Position numbers and translations under genes: made by a program. A model generated the notes under the pieces. That model saw nothing but the letters and a program-made list of their open reading frames with translations. It did no database searches and was not told the DNA's origin. From Micromonospora marina (GTDB lineage: Bacteria; Actinomycetota; Actinomycetes; Mycobacteriales; Micromonosporaceae): a stretch of 64,000 bases of DNA. The stretch is from NCBI RefSeq assembly GCF_900091565.1, contig NZ_FMCV01000018.1:1-64000 (forward strand), given 5' to 3'. Position 1 is the first letter of the stretch. The number at the start of each line of letters is the position of its first letter. Below, one piece after another: positions 38,601-45,589 of the stretch.

Positions 38601-39125
38601 CGAGGTGACCTTCTCGGTCAGCGCCCGGTGCTCGATCACCGCGCCCTTCGGCTGCCCGGTCGACCCGGACGTGAACATCGCGTACGCGGTGGTGCCGAGC
38701 GTCGCCGGGGTCGGCTGCCAGAGCGCGGTGCCGGCGGGGACGTCCAGCACGGTCCGGCCGGTGAACGCCCCGCCGACGGGCGTACCCACCACGACGCGCA
38801 GGCGGGCCTCGGCGGCCAACTCCCGCAACCGTCCGGGTGGCAGCGCCGGGTCGAGCGGGACGTACCCGGCACCGGCCGCCTGCACGCCGAGCAGCGCGAC
38901 CACCAGGTCCGGGCGGCGGTCCACGCAGACCCCGACCAGGTCGTCCGCGCCGACGCCGTGGGCGCGCAGCGACGCGGCCAGCGCGGCGGCCCGGCCGACC
39001 AGGTCGGCGTAGCTCAACGTCCGTTCGCCCTGCACCACGGCCGGGGCGCCGGGACGCCGCCGGGCGTGCGCCGCGACCAGGTCGGGCAGGCACTCCTGCG
39101 GGAAGGGCAGCTCGGGACCGGTCAT
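35652..39125 (-). CDS. NRPS A-PCP-C-PCP
   Basis: 1157 aa. The A domain (about 15-510) has specificity positions D-A-A-V-V-G-V-V-L, a hydrophobic pocket for which I have no confident match. PCP1 has GGHSI. The C domain (about 610-1030) has a full AHHAVFDG motif. PCP2 has GGGSL near residue 1085. The last C-PCP pair has no A domain, so PCP2 must be loaded in trans or receive a chain from another enzyme. A charged tail ([22 protein letters not shown]) may be a docking element. The ATG overlaps the KS gene stop codon. Confidence 0.92.
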   Translation of the reverse strand: MTGPELPFPQECLPDLVAAHARRRPGAPAVVQGERTLSYADLVGRAAALAASLRAHGVGADDLVGVCVDRRPDLVVALLGVQAAGAGYVPLDPALPPGRLRELAAEARLRVVVGTPVGGAFTGRTVLDVPAGTALWQPTPATLGTTAYAMFTSGSTGQPKGAVIEHRALTEKVTSIAEFCGFDAATRCLAFASIGFDASVADMLAPLAAGGTVVLAGDAERADPTRLYRICAEQSVDVVVLPPPILPLLDPGRLPGVRLVVTGGEATGPEQVGRWTAGGRRFISVYGPTEATVLVTWFEGSGEWTRPIPIGRPAANHRIHLVDDALREVGPGEIGEVLAGGPGLGRGYLFDAARTAQRFLPDPFSGEPGERLYRTGDLARWLPDGNLEFLGRADRQVKIRGQRIELGEVEAVLRRHPDVDLASVQVRAGPGGQELVAYVATGLDVAQLRDHCHRLLPPAAVPARMRTLPALPITINGKIDTERLAALDVAGPAAAPSGEPPATDTERLVAQAWAALLDVPAVGRDDDFFHHGGHSITAMRLVADLRERLGRDLAIEDVLAGRTPRGIAARADAAARTGPAPVVRGRPPALSPAQQRLWFLDRYFPAAASAYNVAFAERLTGPLDVAALATALTAVAERQQILRWRIPERDGVPYAVADPPTPVPLPVRDLDPGTDLAGHLAAHATTPFALATDTLWRAELIRTGADEHVLAVYAHHAVFDGWSQSLFYADLAAAYRAALGGGPPLPPLPATYGDYVAWRADRSRRRAAADLDWWLDHLTGAPAVLRLPGGRDRPAEQTYTSATVRTRLDRAATAALTDLAAGLGATPAAVVLAAFALVLARRAGLPDLVVGTPTVDRRAADFEPMVGFFIEIAPLRLRQTPGAGFAAHVRAAWEELLAALAHPEAPVERIVGGLGLGGLLDRSPLVQVLFNMYTFDEPRLDLAGLTAEPVPVPAPGSPFDLTLYGITRDGRLRVEIVFNPDVYGEALVTEVLADVERLLRAGTADPERPVAELPAWTAVEAGTAGDVSRVARVNRAGGRAGLPAARPATATERRIASVWCDVLGVPEVAATDSFFDVGGGSLAVAVVQRQLNRLLGTSLRVVDLFHHPTVRALAAHLDSVSAPGEDAGDEAVERAARRGALRRQRVQRRPAAEEEPR

Positions 39126-40771
39126 CGTCGCGCCTCGATCCAGTGCCGGGTCCGCCGGAACGGGTAGCCGGGCAGCGGCACCCGCCGGCCGGGCGGCACG
39201 GGCAGGTCGGCACCGGCGCGCCAGGCACGGACGGCCTCGTCGCCGTCCACCGGGTCGCCGGCCGCGAGCGCGGTCAACCCGGTCACCGCCTCCCCCGCGT
39301 CGGCGCAGGCGACCGCGTCCCGGTACGCCAGCCGCCGCCGTCCCACCGCGAGCGTGTGCGCCACGTCGGCCACCGCCAGGTCGCCCTCGGCCAGCCGGAC
39401 GGCCAGCCGCCGGGCCAGTTCCCGCAGCGCCGCCGGGCTGCCCGCGGACAGTCCCAGCACCACCGGGCCGGGTGCCCCGGCGTCCGGCCGGTCCGCCGCG
39501 GTTGCGGGCTCGACCAGCACGTGCGCGTTGGTGCCGCCGAGACCGAACGAGCTGACGCCCGCACGCCGCTGTCCGGCCCACGGCCGGGTCTGCGCGTCCA
39601 CCTCGGCGCCCGCGGCGGCCAGGTCGACGTCGTCGTGCGCGGCGGCGAAGTGCGCGGTGCCCGGCACCTGTCCGGTGCGGACCGCGTACACGGCCTTGAT
39701 CAGGGAGAGCACGCCCGCCGCGGCGTCCAGGTTGCCGAGGTTGCCCTTCACCGAGCCGAGCAGCAGCGGGGCGCGGGCGCCCCGGCGTACCCGGGTCAGC
39801 GCGTCCACCTCGATCGCGTCGCCCACCGGCGTGCCGGTGCCGTGCCCCTCCAGGTAGCCCACGTCGGCCGCGTCCCACCCGGCCGACGCCAGCGCCTCCG
39901 CCATCACCGCCGCCTGACCGGACACGCCCGGCACGGTGAAGCCGGGCCGGTCGGCGCCGTCGTTGTTCACCGCCCACCCGGCCAGCACGGCGTACACGTG
40001 GTCGCCGTCGGCGCGGGCGTCGGCGAGCCGCTTGAGCACCACCGCCCCGGCGCCGTTGCCGAACACCTGCCCGGTGGCGGCGGCGTCGTACGGGCGGCAC
40101 ACCCCGTCGGTGGCCAGCAGCCCACCGGGCCGCAGCCGGTAACCGGCCTGCCGGGTGGAGACCACCGCCGCGCCGCCCGCGATAGCCACGTCGCAGCGGT
40201 AGTCCAGCAGGCTCTGCCCGGCCTGGCACACCGCGACGAGCGCTGTCGAGCAGGCGGTCTGGACCGCCACGGCCGGGCCGGACAGCCCCAACGCGAACGC
40301 GGTCCGCGTCGGCAGGTAGTCGCAGCCGGAACCGGTCAGCGCGTCGTCCCAGTCCTCGGCGAGCGCGCCCGTCGCCGGGGCCAGCGCGGCATTGCCGAGC
40401 AGGTGGTGGTGCAGGTAGCGGTTGGGCGCGCACCCGGCGAACACGCCGATCTGGGCCGGGTCGCGGTCCGGGTCGATCCCGGCGTCCTCCAGGGCGTGCC
40501 AGGCGACCTCCAGGAACAGCCGGTGCTGCGGGTCGAGCAGCGCCGCCGCCGCGGCGGGATAGCCGAACAGGTCCGCGTCGAAGCCGTCCAGGTCGTCGAG
40601 CCGGCCGAACGCCGGCACCCAGTCCGGGCCGGTGGGCGTGCCCTTCCCCACCGGGGTCCGGTGCACCGAGTCCACTCCGGCCAGGAGGTTGCGCCACAGC
40701 GCCTGCGCGTCGGCCGCGCCGGGCACCCGGCAGGACAGGCCCACCACCGCGATCCGGTCGTCCTCGCTCAC
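39122..40771 (-). CDS. stand-alone ketosynthase lacking AT, one catalytic His replaced
   Basis: 549 aa. The KS fold is complete with Cys174 (QTACSTA) and His310 (EGHGTGT), but the second His is Asn347 (GNLGNLDAAAG). After the KS and its linker, the protein jumps directly to VPLPGYPFRRTRHWIE, the motif that normally follows an AT domain, so an AT seems to have been removed from an ancestral KS-AT. Such KS0-like domains usually transfer a chain without decarboxylative elongation. No ACP is attached. It lies between two NRPS genes, with 4-nt overlaps at both ends. Confidence 0.9.
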   Translation of the reverse strand: MSEDDRIAVVGLSCRVPGAADAQALWRNLLAGVDSVHRTPVGKGTPTGPDWVPAFGRLDDLDGFDADLFGYPAAAAALLDPQHRLFLEVAWHALEDAGIDPDRDPAQIGVFAGCAPNRYLHHHLLGNAALAPATGALAEDWDDALTGSGCDYLPTRTAFALGLSGPAVAVQTACSTALVAVCQAGQSLLDYRCDVAIAGGAAVVSTRQAGYRLRPGGLLATDGVCRPYDAAATGQVFGNGAGAVVLKRLADARADGDHVYAVLAGWAVNNDGADRPGFTVPGVSGQAAVMAEALASAGWDAADVGYLEGHGTGTPVGDAIEVDALTRVRRGARAPLLLGSVKGNLGNLDAAAGVLSLIKAVYAVRTGQVPGTAHFAAAHDDVDLAAAGAEVDAQTRPWAGQRRAGVSSFGLGGTNAHVLVEPATAADRPDAGAPGPVVLGLSAGSPAALRELARRLAVRLAEGDLAVADVAHTLAVGRRRLAYRDAVACADAGEAVTGLTALAAGDPVDGDEAVRAWRAGADLPVPPGRRVPLPGYPFRRTRHWIEARR

Positions 40772-43089
40772 GCCCGTCCCTCCCCGCCGCCGGCGGCCCG
40801 CGCGGCGGCGCGGCGGGCCATCCGGCGGCCGACCGCGGCCAGCCGGCCGTCCTCCGGTACGCCCGCGGCGTCCCCGGGCCTGGCCAGGTGCGCGGCCAGC
40901 GCCGCCACCGTCGGGAACTCCACCAGCCGGGCCAGCGGCACCCGGCGGCCGAGGTGTTCCTCCAGGTACCCCTGCACCAGGGCGAGCTGGAGCGAGTGCC
41001 CACCCGCTTCGAAGAAGTTCACCAGGCGGTCCACGGCGGGCAGTCCGAGCACGGCGCACCAGCCCGCGGCGATGGTCTGCTCGACCGGTCCGGACGGCGG
41101 CCCCCCGGCGTCCGGGCGTCCGGCGTCCGGGTCGGGCAGGGCGGCCTGGTCGAGCTTGCCGGTCGGCCCGATCGGCAGCTCCGGCACCGCCACCACCGCC
41201 CGGGGCACCATGAAGTCCGGCAGTACGGCGGCCAGCCGTTCCCGCAGCGCTGCCGTCTCGACGAGCGCCCCGGCCACACCGACCACGTACGCGACGATCT
41301 CCTGCTCGCCCGCGCCGGACGCATCGTGCCGCGCCACCACCGCCGCGCGGGCCACCCCGGGTAGCGCCGCCAGGCACGCCTCGATCTCGCCCAGCTCCAC
41401 CCGGTGGCCACGGATCTTCACCATCCGGTCACCGCGACCCAGGTAGACGAGCATGCCGTCGGGCAGCCGCCGCGCGACGTCCCCGGTCCGGTACGCGCGC
41501 ACCCCGTCGTGCTCGGCGAACCGGGCCGCGGTCAGCTCCGGCAGGCCCAGGTATCCGAGCGCGACGTGCGGGGTCCGCACGACCACCTCGCCGGTGAGGC
41601 AGACGGGACGTCCGGCCGGGTCGGTCAGCACCACCTCGACGTCCGGCAGCGGATGCCCGATCGGCACGACCGCCCGCTCCGGGTCCACGCCCGGCGGCAG
41701 GTGGTGCTGCGCGGCGAAGCTGATCTCGGTGGTGCCGTACCCGTTGACGAACACCACGCCCGGCGCGAACGACCGCCGGGCCAGCACCACGTCGTGCCGG
41801 GTGACCTCCTCGCCGCCGAGAACCACGGCGCGGACCGACGGCAGCCGCCCGCGCTCGCCCAGACTCGCCACCACGTACCGGAAGACGGTCGGGGTGGAGT
41901 GGTAGACGGTCACCCCCCGATCGGCGAGCGCACCGGTCAGGTGACCGAGGCCGTGCGTGCGGACGTCGACCGGCACGGCGGCGGCGCCGGACAGCAGCGC
42001 GCTGAACGTGTCGGTGACCGCCATGTCGTAGCCGAACGAGGTGAGCACACTCGTGCGGTCGTCCGGCCGGACGGCGAAGTTGCGCACGTGGTTGCGGACG
42101 CCGAACAGCACGTTGCGGTGGCTCTGCACCACGCCCTTCGGCTTGCCGGTGGACCCGGAGGTGTAGAGCACGTACGCCGGGTCGTCCGGTCGTGCGGGCC
42201 CGGTCGGCGCCGGCACGGCGGGATCGCCCCGGCGCGTCGTCACGACCGGTAGCCGCAGCCCGGCGTCGGCCGCGAGCGCGGCGGCCCGCCCGGCGTGGTC
42301 GGGATCCGCGACGATCGCCCGGACTCCGGCGTCGCGCAGCATCGCGGCCAGCCGGGCCGCCGGGTACGCCGGGTCCAGCGGCACGTACGGCGACCCCGAG
42401 GCCAGCGCCGCCAGGATGCCGGTGATCGTGGCGACGCCGTGGCGGCACAGCACCGCCACCGGTGCCGCGGCGTCACCGGGCCCGGCCAGCGCCTCGGCGG
42501 TCGCGGCGACTGCGGCACCGAGTTCCCGGTAGGTGACAGTCGCGTCGTCGGCGAGCACCGCCGGCCGGTCCGGGTACGCCCGCACCGCCGCCGCGAACGC
42601 CGCCGGGACGGTGTCGCCGCGTACCCGATCGGCCTCGGTGCCGTCGCCGCCGTGCAGCCGCCAGAGTTCCGGGGCCGGGCGCCGCTCGTAGCGGGCCGAC
42701 GGCAGCACCCCCGCCGAGGCGGCGTCCGGATCCAGGGTGGACAGGACGTCGGCCAGGTCGGCGCGGAGGTCGTCGGCGTACTCGGCGGGCAGCCCGGACA
42801 CGGCGACGCCGGCCAGGTCGGTACTCACCTCGACGGTGGCGTCGACCGGACGGCCCGGCGGTGCCGGGCGCACCGACCGGCACAACTCCCGGATCGGCGC
42901 GTCCACGGTCAGGTCCAGCGTCACCGGATCGTCGCCGTGCCGAAGCGTCACCACCGGGGATCCGGTGTACCGGCGAACCACCAGAGCCGTGGCGGTGAGG
43001 ACGACGGCGGCCGGGTCGACGCCCGCGGCGTGCGCCCGGGCGGCGAGCCACGGCGGCAGGCCGAGCGGGTGGGGCGGTGCCGGGCTCAC
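40768..43089 (-). CDS. NRPS, truncated C remnant-A-PCP
   Basis: 773 aa. Residues 1-140 look like the C-terminal half of a condensation domain (AVVLTATALVVRRYTGSPVV) with no HHxxxDG. The A domain (about 165-690) has YTSGSTGKPKG, an unusual YGTTE core and specificity positions D-M-T-H-V-G-G-F-A that match no common substrate in my knowledge. The PCP has GGHSLQ. It probably loads an unusual acid or amino acid as a starter or for transfer in trans. The GTG overlaps the stop codon of the PLP protein, perhaps the enzyme that makes its substrate. Confidence 0.9.
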   Translation of the reverse strand: MSPAPPHPLGLPPWLAARAHAAGVDPAAVVLTATALVVRRYTGSPVVTLRHGDDPVTLDLTVDAPIRELCRSVRPAPPGRPVDATVEVSTDLAGVAVSGLPAEYADDLRADLADVLSTLDPDAASAGVLPSARYERRPAPELWRLHGGDGTEADRVRGDTVPAAFAAAVRAYPDRPAVLADDATVTYRELGAAVAATAEALAGPGDAAAPVAVLCRHGVATITGILAALASGSPYVPLDPAYPAARLAAMLRDAGVRAIVADPDHAGRAAALAADAGLRLPVVTTRRGDPAVPAPTGPARPDDPAYVLYTSGSTGKPKGVVQSHRNVLFGVRNHVRNFAVRPDDRTSVLTSFGYDMAVTDTFSALLSGAAAVPVDVRTHGLGHLTGALADRGVTVYHSTPTVFRYVVASLGERGRLPSVRAVVLGGEEVTRHDVVLARRSFAPGVVFVNGYGTTEISFAAQHHLPPGVDPERAVVPIGHPLPDVEVVLTDPAGRPVCLTGEVVVRTPHVALGYLGLPELTAARFAEHDGVRAYRTGDVARRLPDGMLVYLGRGDRMVKIRGHRVELGEIEACLAALPGVARAAVVARHDASGAGEQEIVAYVVGVAGALVETAALRERLAAVLPDFMVPRAVVAVPELPIGPTGKLDQAALPDPDAGRPDAGGPPSGPVEQTIAAGWCAVLGLPAVDRLVNFFEAGGHSLQLALVQGYLEEHLGRRVPLARLVEFPTVAALAAHLARPGDAAGVPEDGRLAAVGRRMARRAAARAAGGGEGRA

Positions 43090-44441
43090 CGCTGGTCCAG
43101 GACGGCGGCGACCACGTCGGCGAGCGTGGACACCTCGGCGTCCGCCTCGGCGACGCGGAAGTCGTCGCAGTAGCTGCCGGTGCCGTGCACCACGATCTCG
43201 TACCCGGCCGGCACCAGACCCCGGTCGACGGCGTTGCAGACGCCGGTCAGCGCCATCAGGATCGACCACTCCCGTAGCCGCTCCGGGTCGTCGGGCAGCG
43301 ACAGGCCGGCGTTCGCGAGCCACTGCCGGGCGGCCGGATAGCGCCGCACGCACTCGCGCCGCGACACCACGACGCCGTCGCCGCCGTGCCGTTCGATGAG
43401 CGCGTTCATCGCCGTGGAGGTCACCGGGCGGTGGGTGTAGAACGTCGGGTCGAGAACCTCGGCCGGGTCGTCGGTGACCGCCGGGAAGCGCAGGTCGGCG
43501 TCCTGCGTCCAGACGCCCCGGCTCTCGTCGAGCGTGTACGCCGGGCAGTCGCGCCGCTCGAACGAGCCGTGGCGCAGGCTGAGCACCATGTCCGGCGTGC
43601 CGAGGTGCTGCACGAGCAGGAAACCGGGCCGGTCGGCCGGATCGGCGTCGCCGGCCGCCTCCAGCACGTCGCGGCCCAGGTTGTAGCCGAGCAGGCCGAA
43701 CGCGCTGGACACGGCGTGGGCGTGCCAGCGCGCACCGGTGGCCGGCGACACGTCGGCTTCGAAGGCGGCCCGAGCGGCGTCGGCGACCAGGTAGTTGCGC
43801 AGATCCAGCGTGTACCAGAGCGTGACGCCGTGCTTGTCGTGGACGGTGCCGGCGTACTCGTCGACGAACGCGCGGCCGAGCGCCTTCACGCCCTCCGGGT
43901 CCGCGCCGGTGTACCGCAGCAGCGGGTTGACCGCACGGGTCGCCGGGTCGGCGGCGAGCGCGTCGTGGCGGAACTTGTGCCGCGTCGCCGCCGGCGCCAG
44001 CACCACGATGGACAGCTGCTCCGGCGTGACCAGCCCGGCCGCGTACGCGCGGGCCACCGAGTCGCGCAGCGCCACGCCCTTGTTGCCGGAGGTCGGGGTG
44101 ACGATGCACAAGCGCTCGCCGGTGCGCCGGATGTGTTCCACCGCCCGGCCGACGATCACCAGGGAGGCGAACGTCTTCGTGGTCCGGGTGCCCGGGTTGG
44201 CGGTGAGGTCGAGCATCGTCAGGTCGTGCCCGCCGTAGTGGCCCAGCGGGGACCAGCCGACCGTGGCGGCGGCGTAGAACTCGCGTACCGCGGGGGTCAG
44301 CTCGGGCAGGTCGAAGCCGGGCGCGAAACCGGGTGTGCCGGGCGCGTCGCCGGGGACCGCGCCGCACCGCCGCACCGCCGACGCGATGACGTCGTAGTAG
44401 TCGGTGATCATGTTGCGGGTGGCCGGGGTGGTCACTGTCAT
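43086..44441 (-). CDS. PLP fold-type II-like protein, possibly DUF6002 family
   Basis: 451 aa. TRTTKTFAS supplies a likely PLP Lys and TPTSGNKGVAL matches the SGNxG phosphate loop of cysteine synthase and threonine synthase relatives. The protein is longer than cysteine synthases, with extra N- and C-terminal parts (RNMITDYYDVIASAVRR, GTGSYCDDFRVAEADAE). I recall a similar family annotated DUF6002 in NRPS clusters but cannot confirm it. A beta- or gamma-replacement or elimination on an amino acid is likely, to supply a non-proteinogenic monomer. It is coupled to a Rossmann protein by ATGA. Confidence 0.65.
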   Translation of the reverse strand: MTVTTPATRNMITDYYDVIASAVRRCGAVPGDAPGTPGFAPGFDLPELTPAVREFYAAATVGWSPLGHYGGHDLTMLDLTANPGTRTTKTFASLVIVGRAVEHIRRTGERLCIVTPTSGNKGVALRDSVARAYAAGLVTPEQLSIVVLAPAATRHKFRHDALAADPATRAVNPLLRYTGADPEGVKALGRAFVDEYAGTVHDKHGVTLWYTLDLRNYLVADAARAAFEADVSPATGARWHAHAVSSAFGLLGYNLGRDVLEAAGDADPADRPGFLLVQHLGTPDMVLSLRHGSFERRDCPAYTLDESRGVWTQDADLRFPAVTDDPAEVLDPTFYTHRPVTSTAMNALIERHGGDGVVVSRRECVRRYPAARQWLANAGLSLPDDPERLREWSILMALTGVCNAVDRGLVPAGYEIVVHGTGSYCDDFRVAEADAEVSTLADVVAAVLDQR

Positions 44442-45589
44442 CGGGGTTCCTCCAACACACTCCGGGCCGGTGCCGGCGGCACCGTTCGCAGATGGTCACG
44501 CAGGGCGGTGAACCGGCCGGCGACCTCGGGCAGCTCGCTCGCGTGCCAGCCGCCGGCCAGGTCGGGCCGGTACGCCGCCAGCGCCGCCCGGGCGCGCTGC
44601 GGGTAGCTGACCTGGCCGCCGCCGACCTCGACGCCGTCGCGGCGCCCGGCGGCCGTGTTCCACGCGACCGCCTGCGCCACCGGCAGCTCGGCGGGCAGCC
44701 GCAGCTCGGTCCGGCCACCGGTGAGCCGGACCGGGTAGCCGCCCGGGAGTCCCAGCGGCCCGGGCAGGCTCGCCGTCACCTCGTCACCGGTGGCGAGCGC
44801 CGCCACCAGGGCGGCCCCGGCGTGTCCGGCGAGCGAGTTCAGCTCCGGCCGGGGCAACGCGCGGTAGCCGGCGAGCAGCCCGGTGACGTCCGGGACGGGC
44901 CGGCCGTCCAGCCAGGCGCGTACCTCGGCGGTGTCGTCGCCGTCCGGGCCGGGCGCGGCGAGGTGGGCGTGGTGACCGAGCACCGCGAGCCGGCGCGGCC
45001 CGGGACGCCCGAGCGCGGCGTCCAGGCACGCGGCGAGCGTCGCCACGTTGCCGATGCCGCAGCGCACCGGCAGGTCCAGCGCGGCGAGCAGCGGGTTGAC
45101 CGCGTCCGGGAACGCGCCGTTGACGAGCGTCGCGCCGGGCGCGCCGACCACGAGAGCGGCGGCCAGCCGGGACACCAGCTCGGCCTGCAACGCCAACGTC
45201 ACCCCGAAGCCGGCCGCGGCGATCAGGTCCGTCCAGGCCGACGGTGCCGCCGCCCGCTCGTACGGCGACTGCGCGGACACGGCGCAGACCAGCACGTCGG
45301 GGCGGAGCCGGGCCATCGAGGCGGCGTCGGCGGCGTACCCGTCGCCCGGGCCGACGGCGGGCTCGGCGGTGAACGGCCGGGCGGTGAGGTCGACCGGGGT
45401 TCCGGCGACTGCGGCGCGCACCCGCGCGGCGCGGGCGAGCGCGAGTGCGGCGTCCGGGTCGCGGGCCAGGACCGTCACGCGCAGCGGCGCCGGGGTGCGC
45501 GTCGCGGCCAGCGCGTGGCACAGTGAGCGGGCCAGCCGGCCGGCGCCCACCACGACGACGTGCCGCGCGTCAGCGGGCCCGGCTGACAT
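44438..45589 (-). CDS. Rossmann-fold NAD(P)-binding protein
   Basis: 383 aa from the ATG at 45589, which overlaps the preceding gene by 20 bases. The nucleotide site VVVVGAGRLARSLCHALA is at residues 10-27. LVNGAFPDAVNPLLAALDLP is reminiscent of the asparagine loop region of malate/lactate or opine-type dehydrogenases. The substrate is unknown. Paired with the PLP protein it may reduce or oxidise an amino-acid intermediate; the pair recalls SbnA/SbnB in logic only, not in clear sequence. Confidence 0.65.
   Translation of the reverse strand: MSAGPADARHVVVVGAGRLARSLCHALAATRTPAPLRVTVLARDPDAALALARAARVRAAVAGTPVDLTARPFTAEPAVGPGDGYAADAASMARLRPDVLVCAVSAQSPYERAAAPSAWTDLIAAAGFGVTLALQAELVSRLAAALVVGAPGATLVNGAFPDAVNPLLAALDLPVRCGIGNVATLAACLDAALGRPGPRRLAVLGHHAHLAAPGPDGDDTAEVRAWLDGRPVPDVTGLLAGYRALPRPELNSLAGHAGAALVAALATGDEVTASLPGPLGLPGGYPVRLTGGRTELRLPAELPVAQAVAWNTAAGRRDGVEVGGGQVSYPQRARAALAAYRPDLAGGWHASELPEVAGRFTALRDHLRTVPPAPARSVLEEPR

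Noticed and set aside
43086-45589. SbnA/SbnB-type 2,3-diaminopropionate synthesis
   Set aside because: The PLP protein is much longer and diverged, and the Rossmann protein does not look like an ornithine cyclodeaminase relative; the gene order alone is not enough.
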